From Haloferax gibbonsii ATCC 33959 (GTDB taxonomy: Archaea > Halobacteriota > Halobacteria > Halobacteriales > Haloferacaceae): 64,000 nucleotides of DNA. The position numbers and the translations under genes are program-made. The stretch is from positions 86,153 through 150,152 of the forward strand of contig NZ_AOLJ01000005.1 in NCBI RefSeq assembly GCF_000336775.1. The letters are read 5' to 3'. Below the pieces are notes generated by a model, which had not been told where the DNA came from, made no database searches, and saw nothing but the letters and a program-made list of their open reading frames with translations. Positions 18,409-28,315 of this stretch are shown one piece after another. Numbering within the stretch: position 1 is the stretch's first letter; each line of letters starts with the position of its first letter.

Positions 18409-19233
18409 GTGACTCACCACAGCGTCTGCCTCACCTTCGACTTCGACGGCGTCTCCTCGTGGATACACTCGTTCGAATCGCCGGACAGCCCGACGAAACT
18501 GTCGAGAGGACTCTTCGGCGTCGACGTGGGCGCGCCCCGCGTCCTCGACCTCTTGGACGAGTTCGGCGTGGAGACCACGTGGTTCACGCCGGGCCACACC
18601 ATCGATAGCTTCCCCGAGGCCGCCGAGGAGGTGTGGAGCCGCGGCCACGACGTCCAGCACCACGGCTGGTCCCACACCCGCCCGCGACAGTACGAGTCGC
18701 GAGCGGCGGAGTACGACGACGTGAAACGTGGCGTCGAGAGCATCGTCGACCTCACGGGTCGGCGGCCGACCGGCTACCGTTCGCCCTCGTGGGACTTTTC
18801 GACCCACACGCTCGGCATCCTCGACGAGCTCGGCTTCGAGTGGGACTCGAGCCAGATGGCGACCGACTTCGAGCCGTACCGCATCCGCGAGGGGTGGGCC
18901 GCGCCCGCCGACGCGCCGTTCGAACGCGGCACCGAGACCGACATCGTCGAGGTGCCTGTCTCGTGGCAACGCGACGACTTCCCGGCGTTCGCCTTCAACC
19001 GCGAGCGGGGCTACGCGAACGAGAAAGCGGTGTTCCGCCAGTGGCGCGAGCAGTTCGACTGGATGGTGGACAACGTCGACGGCGGCGTGTTCGTCCTCAC
19101 GATGCACCCGCAGGTCATCGGGCAGTCCCACCGGCTCGCCCGGCTCGAATCGTTCGTCGAACACGTCGCCGACGCGCCGGGCGTCGCCTTCGAAACCGTG
19201 GACGAAGTCGCCGACCGGTTCGGGTCGGCGTGA
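18409..19233 (+). CDS. Polysaccharide deacetylase (NodB)-fold hydrolase, possibly an imidase/PuuE-like amidase
   Basis: 274 residues from a GTG at 18409 (VTHHSVCLTFDFDG). An in-frame ATG at 18370 would add 13 residues. NodB motif 1 is TFDFDG (Asp11/Asp13), motif 2 is HHGWSH with metal histidines at about 85 and 89, then GYRSPSWDFS and TMHPQVIG. There is no signal peptide, so it is unlikely to act on a cell-wall polymer. Cytoplasmic NodB-fold proteins with this layout include cyclic-imide hydrolases and allantoinase-like PuuE. Context with creatininase and M20 genes supports an amide substrate (inference). Confidence 0.75.
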   Translation: MTHHSVCLTFDFDGVSSWIHSFESPDSPTKLSRGLFGVDVGAPRVLDLLDEFGVETTWFTPGHTIDSFPEAAEEVWSRGHDVQHHGWSHTRPRQYESRAAEYDDVKRGVESIVDLTGRRPTGYRSPSWDFSTHTLGILDELGFEWDSSQMATDFEPYRIREGWAAPADAPFERGTETDIVEVPVSWQRDDFPAFAFNRERGYANEKAVFRQWREQFDWMVDNVDGGVFVLTMHPQVIGQSHRLARLESFVEHVADAPGVAFETVDEVADRFGSA

Positions 19234-19242
19234 GGGCGAGGT

Positions 19243-19261
19243 AAAGCCGGCGGCGCTTTTT
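19243..19261. terminator. Weak terminator-like element
   Basis: Short inverted repeat AAAGC/GCTTT followed by a T-run at 19257-19261, between the converging deacetylase-fold and ABC ATPase genes. Confidence 0.3.
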
Positions 19262-21732
19262 CAGGAGTAGTGGTGACAGCTGACGATACGGTCGAGTTCG
19301 TCGGGCGAGTCCAGCGCCGGCACCTCGGAGGTACAGACGCTGGGTTCGACGAACGTCTCGGTCAGGAGCGACGCGGCGTCGCGCCACGCGCCGCCGGCCG
19401 CGAGCGAGAGCGCGCGCTCCACGGTCGTGCCGGCGTCGCCGGCGGGGAGGCCGTCTGGGAAGTAGGTCGCGCGAGCATCGTCGGCGACGACATCCGGGGA
19501 CTCGCGCTGGACGGCTCTGACGAACCGGCGCACGCGGTCCCAGTCCTCGTCGCCGAGGTCGAGGTCCTCCGGGGCGACGAGGCTCGGACACCGAGTGTGG
19601 AACCGGCAGCCGCTCGGCGGGTGAATCGGCGACGGCACGTCGCCGGACAGCGGGACGGTCTCGCGGGACACCCGCGGGTCGGGCACCGGAATCGACGAGA
19701 GGAGCGCCCGCGTGTAGGGGTGTTTCGGCGACTCGAACAGGTCGTCCTTGTCCGCGAGTTCGACCAGTTCGCCGAGGTACATCACGGCCACGCGGTCGCA
19801 GACGTGGCGGATGACGCTCAGGTCGTGGCTGATGAAGAGGTACGTCAGCCCGAACTCGTCCTGAAGTTCCTTCATCGTGTTGAGCACCTGCGCCTGCACC
19901 GACGCGTCGAGCGCCGAGGTCGGCTCGTCGCAGACGATGAAGTCGGGGTCGACCGAGAGCGCCCGCGCGAGGTTGACCCGCTGGCGCTGGCCGCCCGAGA
20001 ACTGGTGGGGGTAGCGGTTGTAGTGGTCGGCGTCGAGGCCGACCGTCTCCAGCAGTTCGCGCGCCCGCGCCTCGCGTTCGCCCTCGTAGAGCCCGTGGGC
20101 CTGCATCGGCTCCTCGACGATTTCGCCGACGGTCATCCGCGGGTCGAGCGACGCCTGCGGGTCCTGAAAGACGAACTGCATGCGTTTGCGGCGCTTGCGA
20201 AGCTCCTCTTTCGACAGTTCGGCGAGGTTCTCCCCGTCGAAGACGATGTCGCCGGAGGTCGGGTCGACCAACCGGAGGAGCGTCCGCGCGAGCGTGGACT
20301 TCCCGCAGCCGGACTCGCCGACGAGGCCGAGCGTCTCGCCGGGCAGGATGTCGAACGAGACGCCGTCGACCGCGCGAACGTACTCGCGGTCGACCGAGAA
20401 GGGAAGCAGTCCCGCGTCGCGGTCGAACCGGAGGCGGTCGAGGAAGCCGTCGCTCGCGTCGAAGTACTTCCGCAGGTCGCGGACGCTGAGGAGCGGGTCG
20501 GCGTCGGGGTCGAAGGTTGAACCGGTCCCAGTCTCGGCGGCGTCACCGGTCTCGGCGGAATCCGACTCTGTGGCGGCCGACCCGGAGGCGGACTCGGCGT
20601 CGTCGAGCGGGGCGCTCTCCCAGTAGCCCGCCTCGGCGAACGAGTCGTTGCGCAGGCACGCCGCCCGGTGCGGCGCGGCGGCGACTTCGGTGACGGCGGT
20701 TCCGTCACCGGCCTGTATCGCCACGTCGCCGTCTCCTTCGCCGCCCTCGTCGACGAGTCGGGCGTCGGGGTGGACGTGCAGACACGCCTCTCGGGCGTGC
20801 GGGCACCGCGTGTGGAAGCGACAGCCGCTCGGCGGGTTGATGGCCTCCGGCATGATGCCCTCGATGGGCGACAGGCCGTCCACGTCGCGGTCGGGCCGCG
20901 GAATCGACCCGAGAAGCGCCTCGGTGTAGGGGTGTTTCGTGTCGTGAAAGAGGTCGTCGACGGTCGCCTGCTCGACGATTTCGCCGAGGTACATCACGGC
21001 GACGCGGTCGCATATCTCGGCGACGACACCCATGTCGTGGGTGACCCAGACGAACGAGGTGTCGTAGCGGGCCGCGAGGTCCTTCACGAGGTCGAGAATC
21101 TGCGCCTCGACGGTCACGTCGAGCGCGGTGGTCGGCTCGTCGGCGACGACGAGGCTCGGTTCGCACGCGAACGCCATCGCGATGAGGACGCGCTGGCGCA
21201 TCCCGCCGGAGAACTCGTGGGGGTAGTCGTCCATCCGGCGTTCGGCCTCGGGGATGCCGACCTCGCGGAGGCGCTCGACGGCGATGGCCTCGGCCTCGAC
21301 CGCCGACACGTCGCGGTTGAGCCCGATAATCTCGCTCAACTGCTCGCCGACGGTGAACACCGGGTTGAGGCTCTCCGTGGGGTCCTGAAATATCATCGCG
21401 ATTTCGCGGCCCCGGATACGCTCGCGAATCTCGCGGCTCGACAGCATCTCGGGGTCCTGACGCGGTTCGTCGTCGGGGTCGTCGCCGCGCTCGACGCCGA
21501 CGAGCAGGTCGTCTTCGAAGCGGACCTCGCCGTTGACGATGACGCCCGGCGAGTCGATGAGGCGCATGATGCTCCGCGCCGCGACGCTCTTTCCGGCGCC
21601 GCTCTCGCCGACTAAGCCGAGCACTTCGCCGCGCTGTACCTCGAACGAGATACCGTCGACGGCCCGAACGGTCCCCGCGTCGGTGCGGAAGTGGGTGTGC
21701 AGGTCGCGGACGGTGAGTAGCGTATCAGACAT
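19261..21732 (-). CDS. Fused dipeptide/oligopeptide ABC transporter ATPase (DppD-DppF fusion)
   Basis: 823 residues carrying two complete ATPase modules. The first has Walker A GESGAGKS at 42-49, signature FSGGMRQR and Walker [12 protein letters not shown], then the oligopeptide C-terminal Cys motif [14 protein letters not shown]. After an acidic Ala/Ser/Glu linker (about 371-410) comes the second module: Walker A GESGCGKS at 472-479, [18 protein letters not shown] and CRFHTRCP. In most systems these are two proteins, as at 57327 and 58412 in this window. Last gene of the importer operon read from 25600. Confidence 0.92.
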   Translation of the reverse strand: MSDTLLTVRDLHTHFRTDAGTVRAVDGISFEVQRGEVLGLVGESGAGKSVAARSIMRLIDSPGVIVNGEVRFEDDLLVGVERGDDPDDEPRQDPEMLSSREIRERIRGREIAMIFQDPTESLNPVFTVGEQLSEIIGLNRDVSAVEAEAIAVERLREVGIPEAERRMDDYPHEFSGGMRQRVLIAMAFACEPSLVVADEPTTALDVTVEAQILDLVKDLAARYDTSFVWVTHDMGVVAEICDRVAVMYLGEIVEQATVDDLFHDTKHPYTEALLGSIPRPDRDVDGLSPIEGIMPEAINPPSGCRFHTRCPHAREACLHVHPDARLVDEGGEGDGDVAIQAGDGTAVTEVAAAPHRAACLRNDSFAEAGYWESAPLDDAESASGSAATESDSAETGDAAETGTGSTFDPDADPLLSVRDLRKYFDASDGFLDRLRFDRDAGLLPFSVDREYVRAVDGVSFDILPGETLGLVGESGCGKSTLARTLLRLVDPTSGDIVFDGENLAELSKEELRKRRKRMQFVFQDPQASLDPRMTVGEIVEEPMQAHGLYEGEREARARELLETVGLDADHYNRYPHQFSGGQRQRVNLARALSVDPDFIVCDEPTSALDASVQAQVLNTMKELQDEFGLTYLFISHDLSVIRHVCDRVAVMYLGELVELADKDDLFESPKHPYTRALLSSIPVPDPRVSRETVPLSGDVPSPIHPPSGCRFHTRCPSLVAPEDLDLGDEDWDRVRRFVRAVQRESPDVVADDARATYFPDGLPAGDAGTTVERALSLAAGGAWRDAASLLTETFVEPSVCTSEVPALDSPDELDRIVSCHHYS

Positions 21733-21912
21733 TGGTCGTGGAGTGGTGGGGGGCGTCGGTGCGTGAGATGGGTGCCTCTGCAGAACCGCGAGAGCGAGTT
21801 CCGACGCCGTCCCGGGAAGGGAGCGATAGTTCGGCGAGCGAGCGACTGGCGGAGGCCGGGCGGCTCCCGGCCCCGCGGCGGACGGTCGGTGAGACGTGTG
21901 GTCCGTTCATCG

Positions 21913-22902
21913 TCAGTCGTTCGACCGCGGGTCGATTGCGTCGCGCAGGCCGTCGCCCAGCAGGTTGAAGCCGATGACCGTCGCGAGAATCGCGAGGCCG
22001 GGCCAGATACTGAACCACGGGTTGACGATCATGTACTGCCGCGAGTGGGCGAGCATCTGCCCCCACGACGGCGTCGGGGGTTGGACCCCGAACCCGAGGA
22101 ACGACAGCGACGCGACGATGAGGATGTTCACGCCGACCTGCAGCGTCGACTGGACGAGCACCGGCGCGAAGCTGTTCGGGATGATGTGGCGGAAGATGAT
22201 GTGGCGGTCGCGCACGCCGGCGGCCTTCGCGGCCTCGACGTACTCCATCTCCCGGACGCTCAGCACCTGTGAGCGAATCAGCCGCGTGAACACCGGAATC
22301 GTCGTGATGGAGACGCCGACGATGGCGATGCCGAGTTCACGGCCGAACGCGGACATGATGGCGATGACGAGGATGAGGAACGGAATCGCGTACAGCGATT
22401 CGACGAACCGCTGGAGCACGTCGTCCACCCAGCCGCCGTAGTAGCCGGAGACCGCGCCGACGACCGTCCCGATGGTCATCCCGATGCCCGTCGCGATGAG
22501 ACCCACCTGGACGGCGATGCGGGTGCCGTAGACCAGCCTGACGAGGATGTCGCGGCCGCGGTGGTCCGTCCCGAGCGGATGCGCCCACGACCCCGTCCCG
22601 AAGCTGTTTTCGATGCCGACCGGCGGAAGCAGGATGGTGCTTCCCGCCGGGTCGTTCTCCGGGTGGTACCAGAACGTCGCCGCGAACTGGTAGTCGAACA
22701 GGTCGGCGTCGATAGTCGTCAACAGCGCGACGAGCGTCACGAGCCCGATGACGTAGAGGCCGACGCGCGACGCCGAGTTGCGATTGAGCTGTCGGAGCAC
22801 CTGCGAGGAGCGCGAGACGGCGGAGCGCTCGTCGGCGTCCGCGACGCCGCCCGTGCGGGCCGAGTCGCCGACGGCGGCCGTCGAATCACTCACCGGAACC
22901 AC
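21913..22902 (-). CDS. Dipeptide/oligopeptide-type ABC transporter permease (DppC-like)
   Basis: 329 residues. N-terminal cytoplasmic stretch, first membrane helix VGLYVIGLVTLVALLTTI, a large loop with PLGTDHRGRDILVRLVYG (typical DppC), then about five more helices and the EAAKAAGVRDRHIIFRHI coupling motif that contacts the ATPase. It overlaps the DppB-like gene by 17 bases, showing coupling. Inner component of the importer encoded by 25600-19261. Confidence 0.92.
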   Translation of the reverse strand: MVPVSDSTAAVGDSARTGGVADADERSAVSRSSQVLRQLNRNSASRVGLYVIGLVTLVALLTTIDADLFDYQFAATFWYHPENDPAGSTILLPPVGIENSFGTGSWAHPLGTDHRGRDILVRLVYGTRIAVQVGLIATGIGMTIGTVVGAVSGYYGGWVDDVLQRFVESLYAIPFLILVIAIMSAFGRELGIAIVGVSITTIPVFTRLIRSQVLSVREMEYVEAAKAAGVRDRHIIFRHIIPNSFAPVLVQSTLQVGVNILIVASLSFLGFGVQPPTPSWGQMLAHSRQYMIVNPWFSIWPGLAILATVIGFNLLGDGLRDAIDPRSND

Positions 22903-23893
22903 CCCCGTAGGAGATGCGCGGGTCGATGACCGCGTACAGCACGTCCACGACGAGCACGCCGAGGACGAACACGATGGCGAAGAATATCGTCGTGCCCATG
23001 ATGAGCTGGTAGTCCTGCGCCCGGACCGCGGTGATGATGAGGTTCCCCATCCCGTTGATGTTGAAGACCGTCTCGGTCAGCACCGCGCCGCCGAGGGCGG
23101 TCGTCATCTGGATGCCGATGACGGTAAGCACCGGCAGTTGCGCGTTCTTGAACGCCTGCCGCCGGAGAATCGTCCGCTCCGAGACGCCGTAGGCGCGGGC
23201 GAGCTGGACGTAGTCCTTGTTGAGCACTTCGAGCATCGACGACCGCTCGATGCGCGTGATAGCCGCCATCTGAAGCGTCCCCAGCGTGATAGAGGGGAGT
23301 ATCAGATGCGACGCCGCAGTCACGAGCACGTCCAGTCTCGACGTCGCCCCGTCGACCGACGCGGGGTCGGCCCACGGCATGATGAGCCCGCTCGGCGGCA
23401 GGAGGTCGCCGTAGTACGCGAACACGATGATGAGCAGCAGGCCGACCCAGAAGCTCGGCGTGCTGACGCCGATGAGCGACGTGACGCGGGCGAGGTGGTC
23501 GTAGCCGTTGTTACGGTTCTTGGCGGCGAAGATGCCCAGCGGAATTGCGGTGCCGATTGCGAGGGTGAAACTCGACGCGAGGAGCAAGAGCGTCACCGGG
23601 AGCCGCTCGAAGATTTTCTCCGTCACCGCGACCCCACCGTAGTGGATGCTCGTCCCGAAGTCGCCCGTCGCGACCGCCGCGAGGTACCTGACGTACCGGA
23701 CGTACAGCGGTTGGTCGAGGCCGTACTTCGCGCGGGCGGCCTCGATAGCCGCCGCGTCGGCGGCCGGCCCGACGAGGATGCGAACCGGGTCGCCGGGTAT
23801 CGAGTTGATGAGGACGAACGTGACCGTAACGACGAACAGCATGACCGGAACGATTTGGAGTAATCGCCGTCCGATGTAACCGGTTGTCGTCAT
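22886..23893 (-). CDS. Dipeptide/oligopeptide-type ABC transporter permease (DppB-like)
   Basis: 335 residues. N-terminal helix IVPVMLFVVTVTFVLI, the DppB hallmark IPGDPVRILVG and YGLDQPLYVRYVRYL, and the coupling motif LARAYGVSERTILRRQAFKNA. About six membrane helices. It lies 60 bases after the binding-protein gene; that gap holds the inverted repeats described at 23929. Partners are the permease at 21913 and the fused ATPase. Confidence 0.92.
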   Translation of the reverse strand: MTTTGYIGRRLLQIVPVMLFVVTVTFVLINSIPGDPVRILVGPAADAAAIEAARAKYGLDQPLYVRYVRYLAAVATGDFGTSIHYGGVAVTEKIFERLPVTLLLLASSFTLAIGTAIPLGIFAAKNRNNGYDHLARVTSLIGVSTPSFWVGLLLIIVFAYYGDLLPPSGLIMPWADPASVDGATSRLDVLVTAASHLILPSITLGTLQMAAITRIERSSMLEVLNKDYVQLARAYGVSERTILRRQAFKNAQLPVLTVIGIQMTTALGGAVLTETVFNINGMGNLIITAVRAQDYQLIMGTTIFFAIVFVLGVLVVDVLYAVIDPRISYGGGSGE

Positions 23894-23928
23894 GGGTGGA
23901 GTGGATGGGGAGTGAGCATATAACGTTT

Positions 23929-23953
23929 GGTAACTGTTACCGACAAGGTAACG
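23929..23953. promoter_or_regulatory. Overlapping inverted repeats between binding-protein and permease genes
   Basis: GGTAACTGTTACC (23929-23941) is a perfect 6-bp inverted repeat around one base. The GTTACC half (23936-23941) can also pair with GGTAAC (23947-23952). Located just before the first permease gene, it may be an mRNA processing or attenuation hairpin, or an operator. Confidence 0.4.
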
Positions 23954-25600
23954 TCATCTGTCGACAGAGACGTTGTTGTAGCCGGTGAGGAGCCGCGGGT
24001 TCTGCGGCGAGACCGGGTGGACCTGGAAGTCGCTGACGGTGGACTTCACGCCGTAGGAGTTCTTGTAGTTGAACGCGGGGAGGTGGACTTTGTCCTCCAA
24101 GAGCGTCGAGATGGCGGACTGGTAGAGCTGTTGGCGCTCGTCGCGGTCGGTCGATTCGCGCGCGCCCTTAATCTGGTCCATGACCTCGTCGTTCTTGTAG
24201 TAGACGCCCTGGTTCACGCCCTCGGACTCCTCGTGGAACAGGTTGAACATGAAGTCGTCCGGGTCGGGGTAGCGGACCCACCCGAGGACGTAGATGTTGT
24301 AGTCCGAGGCGTTGCCGGTGTACGCGCGGCTGAGCATCGCGCCCCAGTCGAGCCGTTCGACGTGGGCCTCGTAGCCGGCCTCCTTGATGCCGTTGGCGAT
24401 GGAGAGGCCGATGTTCTCGCGGTTGTCGTCCGGCGGGACGATAATCTTCGCGTCCCAGTCGGCGGGGACGCCCGCCTCCTCGAACAGCGCCGTCGCCTGC
24501 TCGACGTCCTTGTCGTTCGGAATCTCCATCCACTCTTCGAGCGGCATGTCCCACTCTTCGACCATCGGCCCCGGAAGCGGGCCGTACTGACGGAGGCCGG
24601 CCGGGTCGATGTAGCGGTCGACCGCGTCGTCCATCGAGAAGCTGTAGTCGATGGCCTCGCGGACGCGCTTGTCGGCGGTCGGGCCCTCGTTGCAGTTGAA
24701 CGCGACGTAGAAGTACCCGACGCTCTCGATTTCGGAGATGCTCGTGTCTTCGGTGCTCTCGACGGTGTCCCAGAGTCGGGGCGGAATCGTCTCGATGACG
24801 TCCACGTCGCCCGTCCGGAGGTTGGTGACGCGCGTCGTCGACTCCGTGATGGGCGTGAACTCGACGCCCGCGACGTTGGGCAGTTCGTCGCCCCAGTAGT
24901 CGTCCCAGCGTTCGAGCGTGACGTAGTTGCTCTCTTCCCACTCGACGAACTTGAACGGCCCCGAACCGATGGGCTGTTGGGTGCTGAACGCCTCTTTGTC
25001 CTCCTCGCGGACGGCCTCCGGCACGACCTGATGGGTGAGGACGTGCTGGAACATCGCGTAGGGGTTCGAGAGGTCGAACTGGACCGTCGTCTCGTCGATG
25101 GCCTCGACCGAATCGATGACGCTGAAGATGCCCAAGAGGGGCGTCTCCTCTTCTATCGGCGCGCGGAACGAGTAGGCCACGTCCTCGGCGGTGACCGGGT
25201 CGCCGTTGTGGAACATCGCGTTGTCGACGATTTCGACGATATAACGGGTGTTGTCCCGTTCGATGGTCGGCATGCTCGTCGCGAGGTTCGGGACCACGTC
25301 CGTCCCCTCGCCGTAGGTGTACAGCTGGCTGAACACCCGGTTCGCGACGAGCGCGTCGGGGTTCGAAAGCTGCGTTATCGGGTCGAATCGGACGGGGTTC
25401 AGCGACTGTCCGATGTTTATCGTCGCGTCGGAGCTCCCGGTGGTCGTCTCCGTCCCGCCGCTCGTGGTCGTTCCGCCGCCGCCGTCGCCCTCGGTCGTCG
25501 TTTCGGAACCGGAGTCGGACGTACAGCCGGCGAGTAAGACGGGTATCGACGCACCCGTCGCTTTCAGTATGTTTCTACGTGAGACACTCTCTCTCATCAT
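23954..25600 (-). CDS. ABC transporter substrate-binding protein, family 5 (DppA/OppA-like), Tat lipoprotein
   Basis: 548 residues. Signal SRRNILKATGASIPVLLAGC has the Tat motif and lipobox, followed by a Ser/Thr/Gly-rich tether, so it is anchored outside the membrane. The body shows SBP-5 features: a YVVEIVDNAMFHNGDPVTAEDV-like block (here IVEIVDNAMFHNGDPVTAED), QFDLSNPYAMF and VREAIDYSFSMDD. First gene of the operon running to 19261, divergent from the creatininase-family gene. Ligand could be a peptide, amide or other small solute. Confidence 0.92.
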   Translation of the reverse strand: MMRESVSRRNILKATGASIPVLLAGCTSDSGSETTTEGDGGGGTTTSGGTETTTGSSDATINIGQSLNPVRFDPITQLSNPDALVANRVFSQLYTYGEGTDVVPNLATSMPTIERDNTRYIVEIVDNAMFHNGDPVTAEDVAYSFRAPIEEETPLLGIFSVIDSVEAIDETTVQFDLSNPYAMFQHVLTHQVVPEAVREEDKEAFSTQQPIGSGPFKFVEWEESNYVTLERWDDYWGDELPNVAGVEFTPITESTTRVTNLRTGDVDVIETIPPRLWDTVESTEDTSISEIESVGYFYVAFNCNEGPTADKRVREAIDYSFSMDDAVDRYIDPAGLRQYGPLPGPMVEEWDMPLEEWMEIPNDKDVEQATALFEEAGVPADWDAKIIVPPDDNRENIGLSIANGIKEAGYEAHVERLDWGAMLSRAYTGNASDYNIYVLGWVRYPDPDDFMFNLFHEESEGVNQGVYYKNDEVMDQIKGARESTDRDERQQLYQSAISTLLEDKVHLPAFNYKNSYGVKSTVSDFQVHPVSPQNPRLLTGYNNVSVDR

Positions 25601-25604
25601 TGAC

Positions 25605-25620
25605 GCCGAATCATTTCGGC
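25605..25620. promoter_or_regulatory. Inverted repeat in importer promoter
   Basis: GCCGAA/TTCGGC arms with a 4-base centre, 5 bases upstream of the binding-protein start (minus strand) in the divergent intergenic region. Candidate operator or 5' hairpin. Confidence 0.4.
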
Positions 25621-25691
25621 ATCACCACCATAAGCATTTGCATACTGTACATCCGTTTCCTCTTATTACCTCAGGCTGCCGCTTCGTGAAG

Positions 25692-25700
25692 TATTATATA
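25692..25700 (+). promoter_or_regulatory. TATA box of creatininase-family gene
   Basis: TATTATATA centred about 27 bases before the ATG at 25723, the expected spacing for a leaderless haloarchaeal transcript. Confidence 0.65.
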
Positions 25701-25722
25701 CGACAACTGTGCGTATCTCCGT

Positions 25723-26463
25723 ATGGACTCAACGGAGTCACAGTCACTCCTAGCGGAGATGACGTGGCAGGAAGCCGAAACCGCGTTCGACGAGGCGGAC
25801 TTCGTCGTGCTCCCCTGCGGAGCAACCGAACAGCACTCGACGCACCTCCCGACCTCGGTCGACTCCATCCGGGCGGAGAACCTGACCGCGGAACTCGCCG
25901 CGGCGGCCCCGGAACACGACCTGAACCTCCTCGTTCTGCCGGTTCTCCCGTACGGCTACTCGGAGCACCACATCAACTACGCGGGGACCGTCTCGCTCGG
26001 AGCCGACACGTACCAGGAGATAATCATCGACGTGGGCCGGTCGGTCCAGCGCCACGGCGCGACCCGGTTTCTCGTCGCCAACTTCCACGGTGGCAACATC
26101 GAACCGCACAAGCTCGCGCTCGACCGGCTCCAGCGCGACCACGGACTCGACTCGTACTACGCCCACTGGACCGACTTCGCCCGCGACCAGTTAGAAGAGC
26201 GGTTCGGCACCGAGTGGGGTCACGCCGGCGAGTACGAGACGAGCGTCATCGAGCACTACCGCCCCGAACTCGTCCACGGCGACCGCAAGACGCCGCAGAC
26301 GAAGAAGAACCGCTACGAAGTCCGCCAGTACGCCCACTTCGACGACCTGACCGTCGAAGGCGGCCTCGGCGACCCGACGCAGTCCGACCCCGAGTTCCTC
26401 GAAGAAGTCATCGAGGCGACGACCGAGCGCATCCTGACGCACCTCCGGTCGGAACTGGAGTAA
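25723..26463 (+). CDS. Creatininase-family amidohydrolase
   Basis: 246 residues. Metal-binding pattern of the family: Glu36 and His38 in GATEQHSTHLP, Asp47 in SVDSIRAE, and the NFHGGN block with His122. Family members hydrolyse cyclic or linear amides (creatinine, N-formyl or formamide derivatives) with two divalent metals. Start supported by the TATA box at -27. Divergent from a dipeptide-type importer and next to an M20 hydrolase, so it probably processes an imported amide. The exact substrate is unknown. Confidence 0.88.
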   Translation: MDSTESQSLLAEMTWQEAETAFDEADFVVLPCGATEQHSTHLPTSVDSIRAENLTAELAAAAPEHDLNLLVLPVLPYGYSEHHINYAGTVSLGADTYQEIIIDVGRSVQRHGATRFLVANFHGGNIEPHKLALDRLQRDHGLDSYYAHWTDFARDQLEERFGTEWGHAGEYETSVIEHYRPELVHGDRKTPQTKKNRYEVRQYAHFDDLTVEGGLGDPTQSDPEFLEEVIEATTERILTHLRSELE

Positions 26464-26540
26464 CGCGACGCTCGACGACCGAGAGACGAACTGTAGCGAC
26501 GAAACCCCGAACGAAACGAGATTTTACCGACGTCCACCGC

Positions 26541-27953
26541 CTACAGCGTGAGGTGGAACGGCGGTTCCGTCCCCTCCGGCAGCGCCGACTCGTACTCGCC
26601 GGGCACCGACGCCTCGAACTCCTCGCGGGCCGCCGCCACCAGCGCCTCGTCCGAGAGGAGGTCGAGCGTCGTCGCCGCGAGGACCTTCGCGGCGTACACG
26701 GCCGCCTTCGACCCGAAGCTCCCGTTTGCGGCGACCGCCTGCCACGTGTGCGACGGCGTCCCAACCGGCCACGACGCCGCCCAGAACTGCGCGGTCGGCG
26801 TAATCCAGCTCACGTCGCCGACGTCCGTGGAGCCGTTGAGCACTGTCCCCACGTCGTAGGAGGGTTGGGCGTCGGGATACAGCACCGACGAGCGCGCCGC
26901 CTCGCGTCGCTCTTCGGAGAGTTGCGCCGTCCGCGCCTCGATGGTCTCGGCCGAGAGCGTCTCCTGAAGCTCCGCCGCGAACTCGCGGTCCTCGTCGGTG
27001 TACGGGATGGGACCGGCGAGTCGCATGTTCTCCAACAGTTGGTCGGACAGCGCGTGATTCGCCACGTAGTCGTAACAGCCGGTGTGGAACCGCCGCGACA
27101 CCGTCGTCTGAGTCATGAGCGCCGCGCCCTCGGCCACGTCGTCGAGCCAGTCGGTGATGCGGTCGACCTCGTCGCGAGTCGGCGCGCGGACGTAGAACCA
27201 CGCCGTCGCCTCCGCGGGGACGACGTTCGGCGCGCCGCCGCCGTCGGGGATGGTGTAGTGGATGCGGGCGTCGTCGGAGACGTGCTCGCGCATGAACTCC
27301 GACCCGGTGTTCAGCAGTTCGACCGCGTCGAGCGCGCTCCGACCGGACTGGGGGCTGTCGGCGGCGTGGGCCGACTCGCCGTAGAACGTGTACTCGACGG
27401 AGTTCATCGCGAGCGTCTGGGCCATGAACGGCGCGCTGAGGTGGCTCGGATGCCACGTGAGCGCGGCGTCGAGGTCGTCGAACGCCCCGTCGCGGGCCAT
27501 GAACACCTTGCCGACGAGTATCTCCTCAGCGGGACAGCCGAAGAACGTGACCGTCCCCTCGGCCCGCCCGTCGTCGATGGCGCGCTTCGCGGCGAGCGCG
27601 GCCCCGACACCGGCGACTCCGAAGAGGTTGTGCCCGCAGCCGTGGCCCGGCGCGCCGGCCTCGACCGGCTCTCTGCTCGACGACACCGTCTGCGACAGTC
27701 CGGGAAGAGCGTCGTACTCGCCGAGGATGCCGACGTGCGGTTCGCCCTCGCCGTAGGTCGCGCTGAACGCCGTCGGCATCCCGCCGAGACCCTCGGTGAC
27801 GTCGAACCCGGCGTCGCGGAGAACCGACGAGAGCAACTCGGCTGACTCGGTCTCGTGAAGCCCGAGCTCGGGCGTCTCCCAGAGCGACTCGGTGAGCGAG
27901 ACGAGTTCCGCCTCCAGCGACTCGACCGTCTCGAACGTCTCGTTGTGATTCAT
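26541..27953 (-). CDS. M20-family amidohydrolase, AbgB-like
   Basis: 470 residues from the ATG at 27953 (MNHNETFETVESLEAEL). Features: GEYDALPGLSQ (Asp81), metal motif GHGCGHNLFG (about 103-112), CPAEE, dimerisation-domain ESAHAADSPQSGRSALDAVEL, and SWITPTAQ near the C-terminus. These match the p-aminobenzoyl-glutamate hydrolase subunit B/IAA-amino acid hydrolase group, which cleaves N-acyl amino acids. The upstream in-frame extension to 28022 is not conserved-looking. Convergent with the creatininase gene. Confidence 0.88.
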   Translation of the reverse strand: MNHNETFETVESLEAELVSLTESLWETPELGLHETESAELLSSVLRDAGFDVTEGLGGMPTAFSATYGEGEPHVGILGEYDALPGLSQTVSSSREPVEAGAPGHGCGHNLFGVAGVGAALAAKRAIDDGRAEGTVTFFGCPAEEILVGKVFMARDGAFDDLDAALTWHPSHLSAPFMAQTLAMNSVEYTFYGESAHAADSPQSGRSALDAVELLNTGSEFMREHVSDDARIHYTIPDGGGAPNVVPAEATAWFYVRAPTRDEVDRITDWLDDVAEGAALMTQTTVSRRFHTGCYDYVANHALSDQLLENMRLAGPIPYTDEDREFAAELQETLSAETIEARTAQLSEERREAARSSVLYPDAQPSYDVGTVLNGSTDVGDVSWITPTAQFWAASWPVGTPSHTWQAVAANGSFGSKAAVYAAKVLAATTLDLLSDEALVAAAREEFEASVPGEYESALPEGTEPPFHLTL

Positions 27954-28241
27954 TGCGTCTCGTGTGCTTCGACTGGAGAAACCATAATAACACTTCCGGA
28001 GCGGTGGACGTTCAGGCGCCATATTCGGGTTAGAGATTGTGATTCACGAGGGGCGAATGTGAGCGGTGGGAGACGCCGAAACCGAGAAAGCGGCGTAGCA
28101 CCGGATACCCGGGGCGTTCGAGCCGCTATCTCCCGGTTTCGATTGTCTCGCTCGCCGAATCAGGGACGGGGTGGTATCCTCCGAATCGGGCACGTATCGT
28201 GCGTATCGTTCACAAACGACTCGTTTCGGCGTCGGTACGCC

Positions 28242-28258
28242 CTAGATTCATCATCTAG
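28242..28258. promoter_or_regulatory. Inverted repeat upstream of IclR gene
   Basis: Perfect arms CTAGAT/ATCTAG with a 5-base centre, about 23 bases before the TATA-like element of the IclR gene. Candidate autoregulatory or divergent operator. Confidence 0.45.
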
Positions 28259-28280
28259 CAATCATCATTCGGGAGAGCCG

Positions 28281-28289
28281 AAAATACTA
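28281..28289 (+). promoter_or_regulatory. TATA box of IclR gene at 28316
   Basis: AAAATACTA about 31 bases before the ATG at 28316. It argues against the in-frame GTG start at 28289. Confidence 0.5.
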
Positions 28290-28315
28290 TGTGTCGTGGT
28301 GACGACCCGCAGGTA

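Larger units (their letters stand above)
27954..28315. other. Divergent regulatory region between M20 hydrolase and IclR genes
   Basis: 362 bases without a gene. The minus-strand TATA-like GTGTTATTATGG (near 27984-27995) serves the M20 gene. Near the other end lie the inverted repeat at 28242-28258 and the TATA-like element at 28281-28289 for the IclR gene. The middle 200 bases show nothing I can name. Confidence 0.5.

Noticed and set aside
17345-18412. Long plus-strand frame over the luciferase-like gene
   Set aside because: Arg-rich shadow in another frame; the 17358-18311 frame has clear LLM motifs.
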